64,000 nucleotides of DNA. It comes from Paenibacillus sp. Root52 (GTDB lineage Bacteria > Bacillota > Bacilli > Paenibacillales > Paenibacillaceae). The stretch is from positions 62,001-126,000 of the forward strand of contig NZ_LMFO01000033.1 of NCBI RefSeq assembly GCF_001426865.1, given 5' to 3'. Below the pieces are notes generated by a model that was not told the origin of the DNA, ran no database searches, and saw only the letters and a list, made by a program, of their open reading frames with translations. The first letter of the stretch is position 1; each line of letters starts with the position of its first letter. Positions 1 to 9,495 of the stretch are shown here, piece after piece. A program made the translations under genes and the position numbers.

Positions 1-2314
1 CTCGCACTTTCTGCGTTAGTTCGTACCCAGACATCTGAGGCATCATCACATCCGTAATGAGAAGATCCCATGTTTTCGTATCCAGTAGTTGCAGCGCTTC
101 ATTCGCTGACGCTACTAATTGGATGTGGTAAGGTTCATCGGCAAGCATTGCACGGAGAACACGCAGATTGACGGGATCGTCATCAACCGCAAGAATGCTA
201 GCCATAGGTTGGTCAGAATACGGCGAGCTTCGATGAGTGTTTTCTGGCACAGGTGGAGCCACGAGTATCGGCTCTACCATCAATGCATTTTCGCTCGTGA
301 TCGGTTCCTCGATGTGATCTGGCTGAGCTGGTTGTGAGGAATGATCCTCTGGTGGGAACAAAATAAAGAATGTGGTTCCTTGCCCCAGAATGGATTGCAC
401 ACTTAACTCGCCACCATGCAGCTCAACGAGCTGTTTGCATATGCTCAGACCTAGACCAATTCCACCGCTCACCCGAGCTTCAGGCGTACCTTGTTCATAG
501 GCATCGAATATTCGCTTTTGCGTCTCAGGACTCATGCCAATCCCCGAATCGGTGACCTGAATAAGTACCTGTCCCCTAACTTCACTAGCTGAGACGGTTA
601 TTGTACCTTCTTCCGTAAATTTCAGGGCATTGTGAATCAGGTTGTATAGAATCTGAATCAGTCTTCGTTCATCTGCCATCAACCGTGGCAAGGTATCTGG
701 CACGTCCATAACCAATTGAATGGGCCTGCCCTCAGCCATAAATTTGAACATATCGACGACACCCGTCACGACAGATGCAAGCCCAAGGGGCTTTTTATGC
801 AGCGTAATCCGGTTTTCCTTCAGTCGAATGACATCCAGCAGATCATCCACCAGCTGCGACATCCGGCGACCAATCGTAATGACCAGATTTAGATTTTCGA
901 CATGGTCACTAGAGGGTGAACGTTGATCAGTAACGGCGATGCTCTCTGCAATGTTAATAATCCCGTGTAGTGGTGTTCGCAGCTCATGTGCAGTATTAGC
1001 AAGAAATTGATCCTTCTGCCGATCTTCTTCTTTCAGTTGTTCATAGAGACTTTCGATCTTGGAAGAGTTGCGGAAGTATTTCTTGAACCAATACGCAGAG
1101 AACCCAAATATCGCTGCCAGCACATCTATAGGATAATATACATTTGTAACCTCGCTTATCGAGTTTACGAGCCCCCACAGCACGCTAGATAGGCTACATG
1201 TGGCGGCGAAGAGCAGAAAGGTCGCGTCACTGCGCTTTTGAGCGGCCATTTTGACAAATAGATAGACAGACCAAGCGATTGGAAATAGATACAGCGCATT
1301 GGAGAAGCCTAGCTCAACCGGATAATAGATGAGGTGAACCGGAGCTACGAAGATGAATGCACAATAGCTCCCAAGCAAGCCAGCATATATACGGAACATG
1401 GTTTCAGCCCGGGAGCTGTTCGAGAAGCTACGAGCCATCATTAACAAGAAAAATGCAAATAAAGGATAGGAAAGAGCCTTCGCTTTGACCATCCAGGTGA
1501 AATTGAGCGGTAGCCAGCTTAACAATAGTCCATCATGATCAGAGACCACCGTCATTGCGGCAGATAGAGTCAGCAGGGAGAAAATAAGCAGCCCTCGCTG
1601 TTTACGATTGAAGAAAAACATTAAACCTGCATACAGGCTATGCAATAACAGAGCGGCAAAGGTGATTTTTTGCAAATCAATGGAGAGCCCATGCTCACTT
1701 GTTATAGCATCTTGTGTGCCAAAATAGACCGAGCGTATAATGCCCCCGTTAAACGGATCATCATAGTTGGCCGTGCGCACAATAATTTCAAGCTCCTCAG
1801 CACCATCGAGGTTATAAGTAACGGTGAAGGTTGTCCTTTCTGGTTGATAGTCTTGGGCTTGGGCGGCAGGATGTCCGTATTCAGCGACCACCGTGCCGTT
1901 AAACTCGACGATGGAGGAGGCCTGAATTTTCTGCGCCCAGAGAGCGACTTCCTTAATCGAAGGGTCGAGAAGAATACGTAGCCGATAGGTTCCATACCCA
2001 TAGGATTCTGAATGAGACATCGCACTACGCCAATCACTCGGAACGTTAATCATCGGAGCAGATTGGTCTAATGGTGGCAACGTATGCTGTGCAAAGAATG
2101 CACTAGGATGAAACTCCCATTCGCCGTCCAACGACAGAATGGGAGCTTCGGCAAAGTTCCAACCGCGAAGATCCAACACCCCACGCTCAGGATGCGGTTG
2201 TTCTGGCATGGCGAAGGACTCGGCCCATAACCAGCGGAATCCGAGCAGAACGGACAGGAATAGAATCGACATGACGACATATCGAGGGATGAGTTTACGA
2301 ATGAACGGTTTCAT
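1..2314 (-). CDS. Hybrid sensor histidine kinase/response regulator (3' end outside window)
   Basis: Membrane sensor kinase fused to a receiver; the frame stays open to the left edge, so the C-terminus is missing (771 residues seen). An N-terminal membrane anchor (about residues 8-30) is followed by an extracytoplasmic beta-sandwich-like region (about 45-200) and a block of about seven hydrophobic segments (about 205-400), the layout of 7TMR-DISM sensors. Then come HisKA with HELRTPLHG (phospho-acceptor His near residue 443), the HATPase N-box NLIHNALKF, DSGIGM and GIGLGLSICKQL, and a receiver beginning ILAVDDDPVN with the phospho-Asp near 755 in ITDVMMPQMSG. The ATG at 2314 has no strong ribosome site; an in-frame TTG at 2344 is possible. 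The signal sensed is unknown. Confidence 0.88.
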   Translation of the reverse strand, partial: MKPFIRKLIPRYVVMSILFLSVLLGFRWLWAESFAMPEQPHPERGVLDLRGWNFAEAPILSLDGEWEFHPSAFFAQHTLPPLDQSAPMINVPSDWRSAMSHSESYGYGTYRLRILLDPSIKEVALWAQKIQASSIVEFNGTVVAEYGHPAAQAQDYQPERTTFTVTYNLDGAEELEIIVRTANYDDPFNGGIIRSVYFGTQDAITSEHGLSIDLQKITFAALLLHSLYAGLMFFFNRKQRGLLIFSLLTLSAAMTVVSDHDGLLLSWLPLNFTWMVKAKALSYPLFAFFLLMMARSFSNSSRAETMFRIYAGLLGSYCAFIFVAPVHLIYYPVELGFSNALYLFPIAWSVYLFVKMAAQKRSDATFLLFAATCSLSSVLWGLVNSISEVTNVYYPIDVLAAIFGFSAYWFKKYFRNSSKIESLYEQLKEEDRQKDQFLANTAHELRTPLHGIINIAESIAVTDQRSPSSDHVENLNLVITIGRRMSQLVDDLLDVIRLKENRITLHKKPLGLASVVTGVVDMFKFMAEGRPIQLVMDVPDTLPRLMADERRLIQILYNLIHNALKFTEEGTITVSASEVRGQVLIQVTDSGIGMSPETQKRIFDAYEQGTPEARVSGGIGLGLSICKQLVELHGGELSVQSILGQGTTFFILFPPEDHSSQPAQPDHIEEPITSENALMVEPILVAPPVPENTHRSSPYSDQPMASILAVDDDPVNLRVLRAMLADEPYHIQLVASANEALQLLDTKTWDLLITDVMMPQMSGYELTQKVR

Positions 2315-2429
2315 AGCTGAGATAAGTTCGACATGATCCTGCAAAATCCTGCATGGGATACATAGGTCGCCTTATTTTGAGACACAGATTGTAGAGACAC
2401 AGATTATGAAGATATAACTTCTAAGCGAG

Positions 2430-3518
2430 CTATGATAAATAGATACTTCTCGCTTCCTCACCAAAGTGTGCAATAACATCCGGGTAGGCGCTAATGTCAA
2501 TCTGCTTCAATCGCATGATTCTCTGGATGAAGATGGTATCCGTAAACATTTTATTAATGATGATTCCGCACCAGGTCGGTGTGCTGCTGAAGTAATCTAC
2601 CAGTGTGTGAATCTCATCAAACTTGAAGTACAGAATGTAACATACATAGTTCTGGAGCAGTGTGGTGAAGCAATGATCGCGGTATAGCGTAGAATGATCT
2701 TCAACCAGGAAATCTCTCATGATCTCAAATAGCGCCGATGGATTGTCTTCGTATAACTGCAGCATCAAATCCACGTTGTTAATCAGCTCTACCACCGCTT
2801 CCAATCCTTCCTCCGAAGGCATGAGCAGTGGGGATGACTTGCCCTCAAGTATGCGTAACAGCTCCAGTGTGAGGTGTTTGCTCGCTTGGATGTCGTCAGG
2901 ATTGATGATGAGGTCATCTCTATATTGATCGCAATGTTCACTGTAGTGATCATGAAATGCTGAGAAATAATGCTCTAATGAGATATTCGATTTGGTATGG
3001 ACTAAGCGCTGCTCACGGAATGAACAGGCATAGAGTGTGTCTTCATTCACGGGATGGGCGTACAGATAGAAAAAGAAGAAAAAGTCGCGTAACTGGTGTT
3101 GCTGTTCTTCACTAATTCGAGACGCCGCACTACAGTGGGACATTTGAAAGAAGCTATAACTTTTCATCCTATCATTCATGGCGTTGTAGGCATTCGTCGG
3201 GCGGATCGTCAGCGTGCTATTGATCGTGAATAGTAAATAATACAGGATTAGTTCATCATAGACATCCATCTGGTGGAACCTCTCGGCGAGCGCAGGCTGC
3301 CAGTCTGGACTTGCAACATAGTGGGCGTCTCGCGGCTGTAGATCGTACATCCAATTCGTAAAAGATTCCTCCGGTTCACCGACAAATGATAATTCAGCGC
3401 AATTATCCTCATCGAAACGGTATTGGAAGGCTCCCCACGGAGCAGGCTGTATTTCCTGTTTGAATTTGATCTTAAAATATTCATAAATGAATGACTGAAT
3501 TCGTGGCTGTATCTCCAT
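2430..3518 (-). CDS. Hypothetical protein, 362 aa
   Basis: Not recognised. The product is a soluble, mostly helical-looking, acidic protein without signal peptide or membrane segment. It carries an unusual run of six phenylalanines (RDFFFFFYLY, about residue 145) and many His/Tyr/Glu residues. The ATG at 3518 has a good ribosome site (GAGGA about 8 bases upstream). It lies upstream of and on the same strand as the hybrid kinase gene with a gap of about 115 bases, so co-transcription is possible. That gap holds a short tandem copy of GAGACACAGATT at 2379-2390 and 2394-2405. Confidence 0.7.
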   Translation of the reverse strand: MEIQPRIQSFIYEYFKIKFKQEIQPAPWGAFQYRFDEDNCAELSFVGEPEESFTNWMYDLQPRDAHYVASPDWQPALAERFHQMDVYDELILYYLLFTINSTLTIRPTNAYNAMNDRMKSYSFFQMSHCSAASRISEEQQHQLRDFFFFFYLYAHPVNEDTLYACSFREQRLVHTKSNISLEHYFSAFHDHYSEHCDQYRDDLIINPDDIQASKHLTLELLRILEGKSSPLLMPSEEGLEAVVELINNVDLMLQLYEDNPSALFEIMRDFLVEDHSTLYRDHCFTTLLQNYVCYILYFKFDEIHTLVDYFSSTPTWCGIIINKMFTDTIFIQRIMRLKQIDISAYPDVIAHFGEEARSIYLS

Positions 3519-3782
3519 TGATCATATCCTCGGTTCCTGTATGGATTTTACTGTCTTCCTAACAACATCTTCTGGTAAACTCTGTGCATTCTGTTCGCTA
3601 TTAGGAACGATAGCATTCTGATTGATATTGTTCAAGCAGTGCCGCCTTGCCATTCCAAGATTATCTCAAGTTCATCGCGTCTGATATCAAGTCGTAATAC
3701 TTTTGCCCTGTTGGGATTTCATGGAATCTGAGATGATGGGTTCACCAAAGGTTCGGGTTACGAACTTCCGACCTTCGGCCTT

Positions 3783-3898
3783 CAGGCTATTGCGATCCTT
3801 CCTTCTACCATCATATTGAGATAATAGGGTCGCAGCTCTCCTGAAGGATTTTATGTCAGAGAGGAGGCGTCCAGGCTATCACATTCCTTCCTTCTACC
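3783..3898. repeat. 27-base imperfect direct repeat in a 430-base gene-free stretch
   Basis: Positions 3783-3809 and 3872-3898 both read CAGGCTAT then a variable patch then CCTTCCTTCTACC, 89 bases apart. They sit in the gene-free interval 3519-3948 upstream of the TerD-like gene. No promoter match or ribosome site was clear here, and the second copy ends about 50 bases before the chosen ATG. Function unknown; it could be a leader element, a protein-binding site or the trace of a duplication. Confidence 0.55.
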
Positions 3899-3948
3899 CC
3901 TAACCTTTCATGTTATTTAGGGATGTGGCTTTCCTGGACTCTTTAATC

Positions 3949-6063
3949 ATGAACAATACAATCTATTTGCGCAGAGCAAACAAACTTATCATTGAGCCGA
4001 GCGAATGCGAAGGGCAGAGACAGCTATCCAAAACGATTCTGGCGACAGCCCTCAAAAATGTGGAAGCCCTTGGATATACCTTCTCCAATGAGTTGATTCA
4101 AGCGGTGAAGCAGTTGTCCAAGGAGCAATTTGAAGCATTATATACAAAGCTTATCCGTGATTTAAAAGTCATGGTGGGTGCCCATGTGGCGTACAAACCA
4201 ATGTATCCAGGGTTCCCCCTTCAAGTGATGGAGGAGAATGAGGCAGATTTATATCTGAACGCCATCATCCACTATCTGACTCATGTAACCGCAGAGCATC
4301 TGGATCAACCATCGGTGGAGAGATCACCCTTCATGGAGCAAACGAAGCTGAACGTGATTGGTCTTGGCACCAAGCAAGCGTTCCAGACGCTAATCTGCCA
4401 GATGATCGAAGCCAAGGGTTCCATTTCGCAGACAGACAAGGAAGATATCGATGCAGTACTAGAACATGCAGATGCATGTGAGGTGGATGCCATCCTGCCT
4501 GCTGAGATCCCGTTCAAAGAAAATGTAGGCTTCGTGGTTGCTTCATTATTGCAGCATGAACAGGCAAGTATGGAGCGAATCGGTCTGTACTTCAAAACGG
4601 CAAGTGATGTCCTCCGTCTGGCGGTTGCCTGGTCGGATGGGGATGTCAGCCTGGCGCTGGCTTCGCCATTCCGTAAATTCAAGCGGCGTGAGAGACGTCT
4701 ACTGCTCAGCCTGCTAGAGCAATGTGGCTCGATAACAGAGGATATGCTGCGGTACAAGGATCGCTGGATTCGCCTTGGTGAAATTCTACATCCTTCGGAA
4801 TATAAGCATCGGTATCCGCGATGCCAAGAGGCTTTTGATATTTTGCGTAATAATAAACCGTATTCAACCTTTAACGGCAGCGTAGAGCTTGCTTTTCAAT
4901 ACCGGAATGTGTGGAGTCTCATCGACTTGTTGTCACAACGTCCGGGTGAATTCGCGAGAAGATTGGATCACTTGCTGCGGATAACCGAGGATGAGGTGTA
5001 TGTCGTGCTGGCATTCAGCGAGGTTGTAGGGCAAGTGTCCACGCCGGTGCTGTTGCAGGTGAAGCAACACTTCGCACAGCGTAATGAACCGCAGGATCTG
5101 CGTGTCTTCTTCCCTAAAGGCAATGTGCCGAAAGCAGTCGCGATCCCGGATGAACTGCCTTATATCGATGAAGCGATCTGCCGTGATGTTGTGCAAGTAT
5201 GCGAACAGGAACTGGTAACGCGGTTTGCTACCCTTCCTCCACTGGGGAAGACGTATGTTGATCCAAGATTGCACCATTATCTGGTGCCCTTCTCCCAGAG
5301 ATCGGCAAGTAAGGCGTTGCATACGATTGTACGTGGGAGCCGTGTGCCGATGGACGAGGGAGATACGATTCGTTTCTTCAACTGGTGGAAAGAAGGAGTC
5401 GTAAATGGTCAATCGACAGGTCGTGTGGATATTGATCTATCCGCCGTCATGTATGACGAGAACTGGAACTATGTGGAACATATTTCCTACACGAACCTTC
5501 GGTCATCCAAGTATAAAGCCGTCCATAGCGGGGATATTGTGGCAGCACCACAAGGTGCATGTGAGTTTATTGATCTGCACATCCCGTCGATTGTGAACTA
5601 TGGTGGACGATATGTGGTCGCTACGATGCTATCCTTTACCAGTCATCCCTACTGCGATCTGCCGGAATGTTTTGTTGGTTGGATGATGCGGAAGAAGCCT
5701 GGCTCAGGTGAAGTCTTTGAACCGACTACCGTATCTAACAAAATTGATGTCACCGCAGATACGCAAATTGCGATTCCTGTCATTCTAGATCTGGTAGAGC
5801 GTACCGTGATCTGGACAGATCTGGCCCTGACCCGACATCCAGAGCTGAATAACAACGTGGAAGGCAACCGGAAAGGCATGGTGCTGATGGGCAAAGCCCT
5901 TACGACGCTGCGCAAACCAGCTCTGCACGACCTGTTCCTGCTCCATGCGAAAGCCCGCGGTGAGCTGGTGGATACGATGGATCAGGCAGATACGATCTAC
6001 TCGGTTGAGCAGGGGGTTACCCCTTATGATATTGAGCAGATTATGGCGGAGTATCTGGCCTGA
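3949..6063 (+). CDS. Large protein with C-terminal TerD-like domain
   Basis: A cytoplasmic protein of 705 residues from the ATG at 3949 (MNNTIYLRRANK); an in-frame ATG at 3910 exists. Neither has a convincing ribosome site. Residues 1 to about 460 look helical and unrecognised. Around residues 485-640 the pattern RVDIDLSAVMYDENW, YTNLRSSKYKAVHSGD, then a beta-rich stretch with FVGWMMRK, follows the TerD/stress-protein fold (DLDAS...FYNNLKS...V.HTGDN). The acidic calcium-binding loop usual in TerD (GDGDDE) is replaced by PQGACEF, so metal binding may be lost. TerD-family proteins are linked to tellurite and envelope stress; the exact role here is unknown. A strong terminator follows. Confidence 0.72.
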   Translation: MNNTIYLRRANKLIIEPSECEGQRQLSKTILATALKNVEALGYTFSNELIQAVKQLSKEQFEALYTKLIRDLKVMVGAHVAYKPMYPGFPLQVMEENEADLYLNAIIHYLTHVTAEHLDQPSVERSPFMEQTKLNVIGLGTKQAFQTLICQMIEAKGSISQTDKEDIDAVLEHADACEVDAILPAEIPFKENVGFVVASLLQHEQASMERIGLYFKTASDVLRLAVAWSDGDVSLALASPFRKFKRRERRLLLSLLEQCGSITEDMLRYKDRWIRLGEILHPSEYKHRYPRCQEAFDILRNNKPYSTFNGSVELAFQYRNVWSLIDLLSQRPGEFARRLDHLLRITEDEVYVVLAFSEVVGQVSTPVLLQVKQHFAQRNEPQDLRVFFPKGNVPKAVAIPDELPYIDEAICRDVVQVCEQELVTRFATLPPLGKTYVDPRLHHYLVPFSQRSASKALHTIVRGSRVPMDEGDTIRFFNWWKEGVVNGQSTGRVDIDLSAVMYDENWNYVEHISYTNLRSSKYKAVHSGDIVAAPQGACEFIDLHIPSIVNYGGRYVVATMLSFTSHPYCDLPECFVGWMMRKKPGSGEVFEPTTVSNKIDVTADTQIAIPVILDLVERTVIWTDLALTRHPELNNNVEGNRKGMVLMGKALTTLRKPALHDLFLLHAKARGELVDTMDQADTIYSVEQGVTPYDIEQIMAEYLA

Positions 6064-6112
6064 TGTCTGAATATGTACTTCAATGCATAGAGAAATGAAT
6101 AGGAGCTAGGGA

Positions 6113-6137
6113 AGAGCAGCCCAGGGCTGCTCTTTTT
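6113..6137 (+). terminator. Rho-independent terminator of the TerD-like gene
   Basis: An inverted repeat (AGAGCAGCCC / GGGCTGCTCT) is followed by a run of six T, about 50 bases after the stop codon at 6063. Confidence 0.85.
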
Positions 6138-6233
6138 TGTGGATCAGATATAGATTGAACGGGTACATTTTACGGCTATATTGCAGAGTGGAAGATAAGT
6201 TGATGAACTAACCCGTGAAGTATGTTTAGCGAA

Positions 6234-6851
6234 TCAACGAATTAGTTCAATGATATTAGCTATATTTTCGTTTAAGGATGACATGGTCGTCTTATAGTCT
6301 TCTTTAATAATGAAATTCTCAGGATAACTAGTGATATTGTATAAGGTTGTACTTTCGGAAGAGCCAGAAGCGATCTGATTGGTGATCTCTTCTAGTAGTG
6401 TATGAACCTCATTCCAATGGTCAGGGAAATCTGCATTGTTCTCTTTAACATCAAAATAGTCCCTTAACTCGTAGATCATCAGGTACAGATTCTGATTTGT
6501 CTCGATAATGCGCTGTACTTCGTTCGTATTCTCACCATGGTCCATTTTCTGTATGATCGACTCTAGATACGTATAATGGTCTGCGCTCATGCCAGATATA
6601 AATCCATCGGATAAGAATTTAGCTTCATTTCGTGTATGTGCATTGTTTAGGTTCACCAAAAACCTATATATATTCTGAACACCACTGGAGTAATCCGTGT
6701 ATAAGTTCGCTTTACTTTCATAGATCGGTGGGAGGGTGTCATCCTTTGGCTCCATGTTGTTTTGATTAAATACATAGAATTGAATTACGTTAGAAATAAG
6801 TACTGCAGCAACAATGATGAAGATGTACTTTATTGCATTATTTTTTCTCAA
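6234..6851 (-). CDS. Hypothetical membrane-anchored extracytoplasmic protein
   Basis: Unrecognised 205-residue protein. A short basic N-terminus is followed by one hydrophobic segment (about residues 8-28, IKYIFIIVAAVLISNVIQFY) and a hydrophilic helical ectodomain, so it is probably a single-pass membrane or secreted protein. It starts at a TTG at 6851 with GGAG about 8 bases upstream. The gene is AT-richer than its neighbours. It converges with the TerD-like gene and is divergent from the AraC-like gene at 7051. Confidence 0.65.
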   Translation of the reverse strand: MRKNNAIKYIFIIVAAVLISNVIQFYVFNQNNMEPKDDTLPPIYESKANLYTDYSSGVQNIYRFLVNLNNAHTRNEAKFLSDGFISGMSADHYTYLESIIQKMDHGENTNEVQRIIETNQNLYLMIYELRDYFDVKENNADFPDHWNEVHTLLEEITNQIASGSSESTTLYNITSYPENFIIKEDYKTTMSSLNENIANIIELIR

Positions 6852-7050
6852 TGGTCGTTCTCCTTACATAAATATTTACATGCTTAAAAATACAACGCAT
6901 CCAACGATTAAAAGTTATGATGTTTCTACAGAATGTATCGTACTCCATTTACCAACCACATCAGATCGAGCCTACAGAACGGTGCAAGTAAAGTCGGATG
7001 TGAACAGAGGGGTTTTGCTATGCTTCCAATAACGAGGGAGGGATGATGAT

Positions 7051-7925
7051 ATGGATTCGCTAACGCGCTTAAATGAAGCTCTGAATTACGTTGAAGAGAA
7101 CCTGCTGTACACTGTCGATATGAAAGAGGTTGCCCGGATCGCCTGTTGCTCGGAATATCATTTTACACGGATGTTCTCGTTTCTTAGCGGTGTCACATTC
7201 TCAGAATACATTCGACGTCGGCGACTGACGTTAGCGGCGATGGAGCTAGGTCGAAACGATAGCAAGATTATTGATCTTGCACTAAAGTACGGTTACACTT
7301 CGCCAGATTCATTCACTCGAGCTTTTCAAAGCATGCATGGTGTTACGCCTTCCGAAGTGCGTGATCACAGTCCATCACTCAAAGCCTTCCCGCGGATGAC
7401 ATTTCAGTTAAGCATTCAAGGAGGAAGCGAAATGAACTACCGTATTGAGGAAAAAGAAGCGTTTCGAATTGTGGGCATTAGTGAACGGGTGCCAATCATA
7501 TTCCATGGTGTGAATCCGCACATTGCTGCGATGGTTCAGCGTCTTACGCCGGAGCTCATTGATACCATTAAAGGGTTATCGAACGTCCAGCCCCATGGAT
7601 TAATTAGCGCTTCGATTCATTTCAGTGAGGATCGGATGCAGGAGCAAGGAGAACTGGATCACTATATCGGTGCAGCGACAACACAAGAAGCACCAGAGAA
7701 GGTCTGGCACAACTGGAGGTAGCTGCTTCGACTTGGGCAATATTTACCGCTATTGGTCCATTTCCAAGCACACTTCAGGAGGTTTGGGGACGGATCTATG
7801 CAGAGTGGTTCCCATCATCCAATTATGAGCTGAGTGAAGGGCCAGAAATACTCTGGAATGAGCATAAGGATGTCACTGATCCGCAGTATAAGAGTGAGAT
7901 TTGGATACCTGTGCAGAAGAGATGA
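7051..7925 (+). pseudogene. AraC-family regulator with GyrI-like ligand domain, frameshifted
   Basis: The first frame (7051-7722) encodes an AraC/XylS DNA-binding domain (residues 1 to about 110, two HTH units including IACCSEYHFTRMFSFLSG and YTSPDSFTRAFQSMHG) and the start of a GyrI/YdeE-like effector-binding domain (from MNYRIEEKEAF). The frame breaks near 7695-7702: after ...TTQEAPE the expected continuation GLAQLEVAASTWAIFTAIGP, then GRIYAEWFPSSNYELSEGPE, lies in another frame and ends at the TGA at 7923-7925. One missing base in GAGAAGGTCTGG explains it. The gene is either broken or carries a sequencing error. If the frame is restored the protein has about 291 residues, normal for the family. 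Confidence 0.82.
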
Positions 7926-8106
7926 GATCGCTTGTTGCCCACGTGTATATGAGCAGGAGAAGAGGTTCCATGTGTAGAATGGGTGTGAGATTCGTTTATA
8001 TGTTGGCTGACTGACGTTGATCGTGCAAAATCATTCTAGGGCGTGTCTGAAAACTGTGAAAGACGCAGATGTTGAGACACGTCCTACACAGGGGGCACCT
8101 GAATCG

Positions 8107-8721
8107 ATGAAGAATAGTGGTCTCTATAAACTGAAGTTTCTAGTGACACCAGAAGAAATGAGAAGTACATTGGAACTCTTTCAACAGAAGGAATGTCAAT
8201 TTACTCTTTCGAATTATGCTGCGACCTCGCATGATCTAGATCAAGTGTGCGAAGCTTATGCAACCTATTTTCAGTATTTCACAGCACAAGAGAAGCCTAA
8301 CCAACACCCTCATTGGGTGTATTCTGTTGTCTGTAATTTAGATGAACGAACCTCTGGGTTTTTTATGAAAAACGAAGGATATAGCTTCCCAGTTCAAGAA
8401 CAGTGGGCAGAGGACGAATTCCCGTATATTTTGCTCTCGTTGCCAAAAGGCTTCCAAATTAATCTCCAGGACGAACAGGGAAATTATTATATCTATGAAG
8501 ATATTCGGGAGCACCTGCCGTTTACATATGCGTTATTTGCAGAGACTTCACAATCGGTCAAAAAAATGACCAAGCCACTTCGATTTAAGGTATACGCGGG
8601 GGCATCGTTAGATGCGTTACAGGAGCAGAAGCCACCAGTACGGATAAGCCCAAGTGCAGCCCAAGAGATGAGCACCTCCTGGTTATGTGAGAAATATGGA
8701 ATATCCTTGAGCGTGAAGTGA
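8107..8721 (+). CDS. Hypothetical protein, about 204 aa
   Basis: Not recognised. Soluble alpha/beta-looking protein with no signal peptide. I chose ATG 8107 (MKNSGLYKLKFLV) because AGGGGG lies about 11 bases upstream; an in-frame TTG at 8017 would add 30 residues that look less protein-like. It is first in a run of small same-strand genes (8107-11114) that ends with two SUKH-family proteins, so an immunity-type role is conceivable but not shown by its own sequence. Confidence 0.6.
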   Translation: MKNSGLYKLKFLVTPEEMRSTLELFQQKECQFTLSNYAATSHDLDQVCEAYATYFQYFTAQEKPNQHPHWVYSVVCNLDERTSGFFMKNEGYSFPVQEQWAEDEFPYILLSLPKGFQINLQDEQGNYYIYEDIREHLPFTYALFAETSQSVKKMTKPLRFKVYAGASLDALQEQKPPVRISPSAAQEMSTSWLCEKYGISLSVK

Positions 8722-8764
8722 GATAACGTGATGTGGAGCATATCGAAGGAAGGATGAGATTCTA

Positions 8765-9070
8765 ATGAAGCGGGTAAGGCTTCTTGTAATGCTGTTATTG
8801 TCCGCTGTTATGATGAGCTCCTGCGGCAAAACTACGATGACGACCAGTGCAATCATCTCAGTGGTTGCTAAAGACTCATCTGACTCTGACTATTGGATTG
8901 ACGTTCAGAATATAGACGACCCCGACCAAGAAACGACCAAAGTGCATATAAGCGACGAGAATACATGGAATCTCATCGAGATCAATCAATACTACACGGT
9001 TACTTACACGCGGGACAAGGGCTCGGCTGAGGGGGATTTGTCAACTATTAAGAAGTCGGAGTCGGAATAA
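8765..9070 (+). CDS. Small lipoprotein, 101 aa
   Basis: Residues 1-20 form a lipoprotein signal peptide: basic MKRVR, hydrophobic LLVMLLLSAVM, then a lipobox ending SSC with the acylated Cys at residue 20. The mature part of about 80 residues is hydrophilic and beta-like (YWIDVQNIDD, YTVTYTRDKG), and is likely anchored on the outer face of the membrane. Function not recognised. It follows the gene at 8107 with a gap of about 40 bases. Confidence 0.75.
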   Translation: MKRVRLLVMLLLSAVMMSSCGKTTMTTSAIISVVAKDSSDSDYWIDVQNIDDPDQETTKVHISDENTWNLIEINQYYTVTYTRDKGSAEGDLSTIKKSESE

Positions 9071-9117
9071 TTCAATGACATAGGTTCATGTGCCAAGATC
9101 AGAAATGGGGGTATTAA

Positions 9118-9480
9118 ATGGAAGCCCTGAATCTTCAACTAGATGAAGCATGCATCTCATCGTTACATATATCGCAAGAACAACTAGAAATAGTAATTCA
9201 ACGATGGGATCAGACCAGAATGAGCATAATGATTGCTCACTACACCAGGTTATACGAATATAACTCATTGGGCAGAGAGATCAATACCGTTAATGTACTT
9301 CGTGAATCAGAGCTGCTTGAGATTGAAAAAAAAGAATTGAAGGAAATGGATCATGATCCAGAAGAATACGTGAATCTAGTCCACCTCCAGTTCATCGGTT
9401 TTAGCGATCTTCCTCTATTAGATGTTATTGTCGACCCAACAAGAGTTAAGGTAGATCAGATAATGCAGACGAGAATTTAA
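9118..9480 (+). CDS. Hypothetical protein, 120 aa
   Basis: Small acidic soluble protein with a helical middle (LLEIEKKELKEMDHDPEEY). The ATG at 9118 is preceded by a purine-rich GGGGG ribosome site about 6 bases upstream. Not recognised. It is 15 bases upstream of the SUKH-4-like gene, so probably translated from the same mRNA. Confidence 0.6.
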   Translation: MEALNLQLDEACISSLHISQEQLEIVIQRWDQTRMSIMIAHYTRLYEYNSLGREINTVNVLRESELLEIEKKELKEMDHDPEEYVNLVHLQFIGFSDLPLLDVIVDPTRVKVDQIMQTRI

Positions 9481-9495
9481 AATGGGGGTCATAGG

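Noticed and set aside
2379..2405. Short tandem copy of GAGACACAGATT
   Set aside because: Only two 12-base copies in an intergenic gap; too short to support a function, so mentioned only with the neighbouring gene.
4305..5412. Two long minus-strand frames (150 and 159 codons) inside the TerD-like gene
   Set aside because: They are antisense shadows with Arg/Ser-rich composition and no motifs.
7690..7705. Programmed ribosomal frameshift in the AraC/GyrI gene
   Set aside because: No slippery heptamer or stimulatory structure is apparent and such regulators are not known to use recoding; mutation or read error is simpler.
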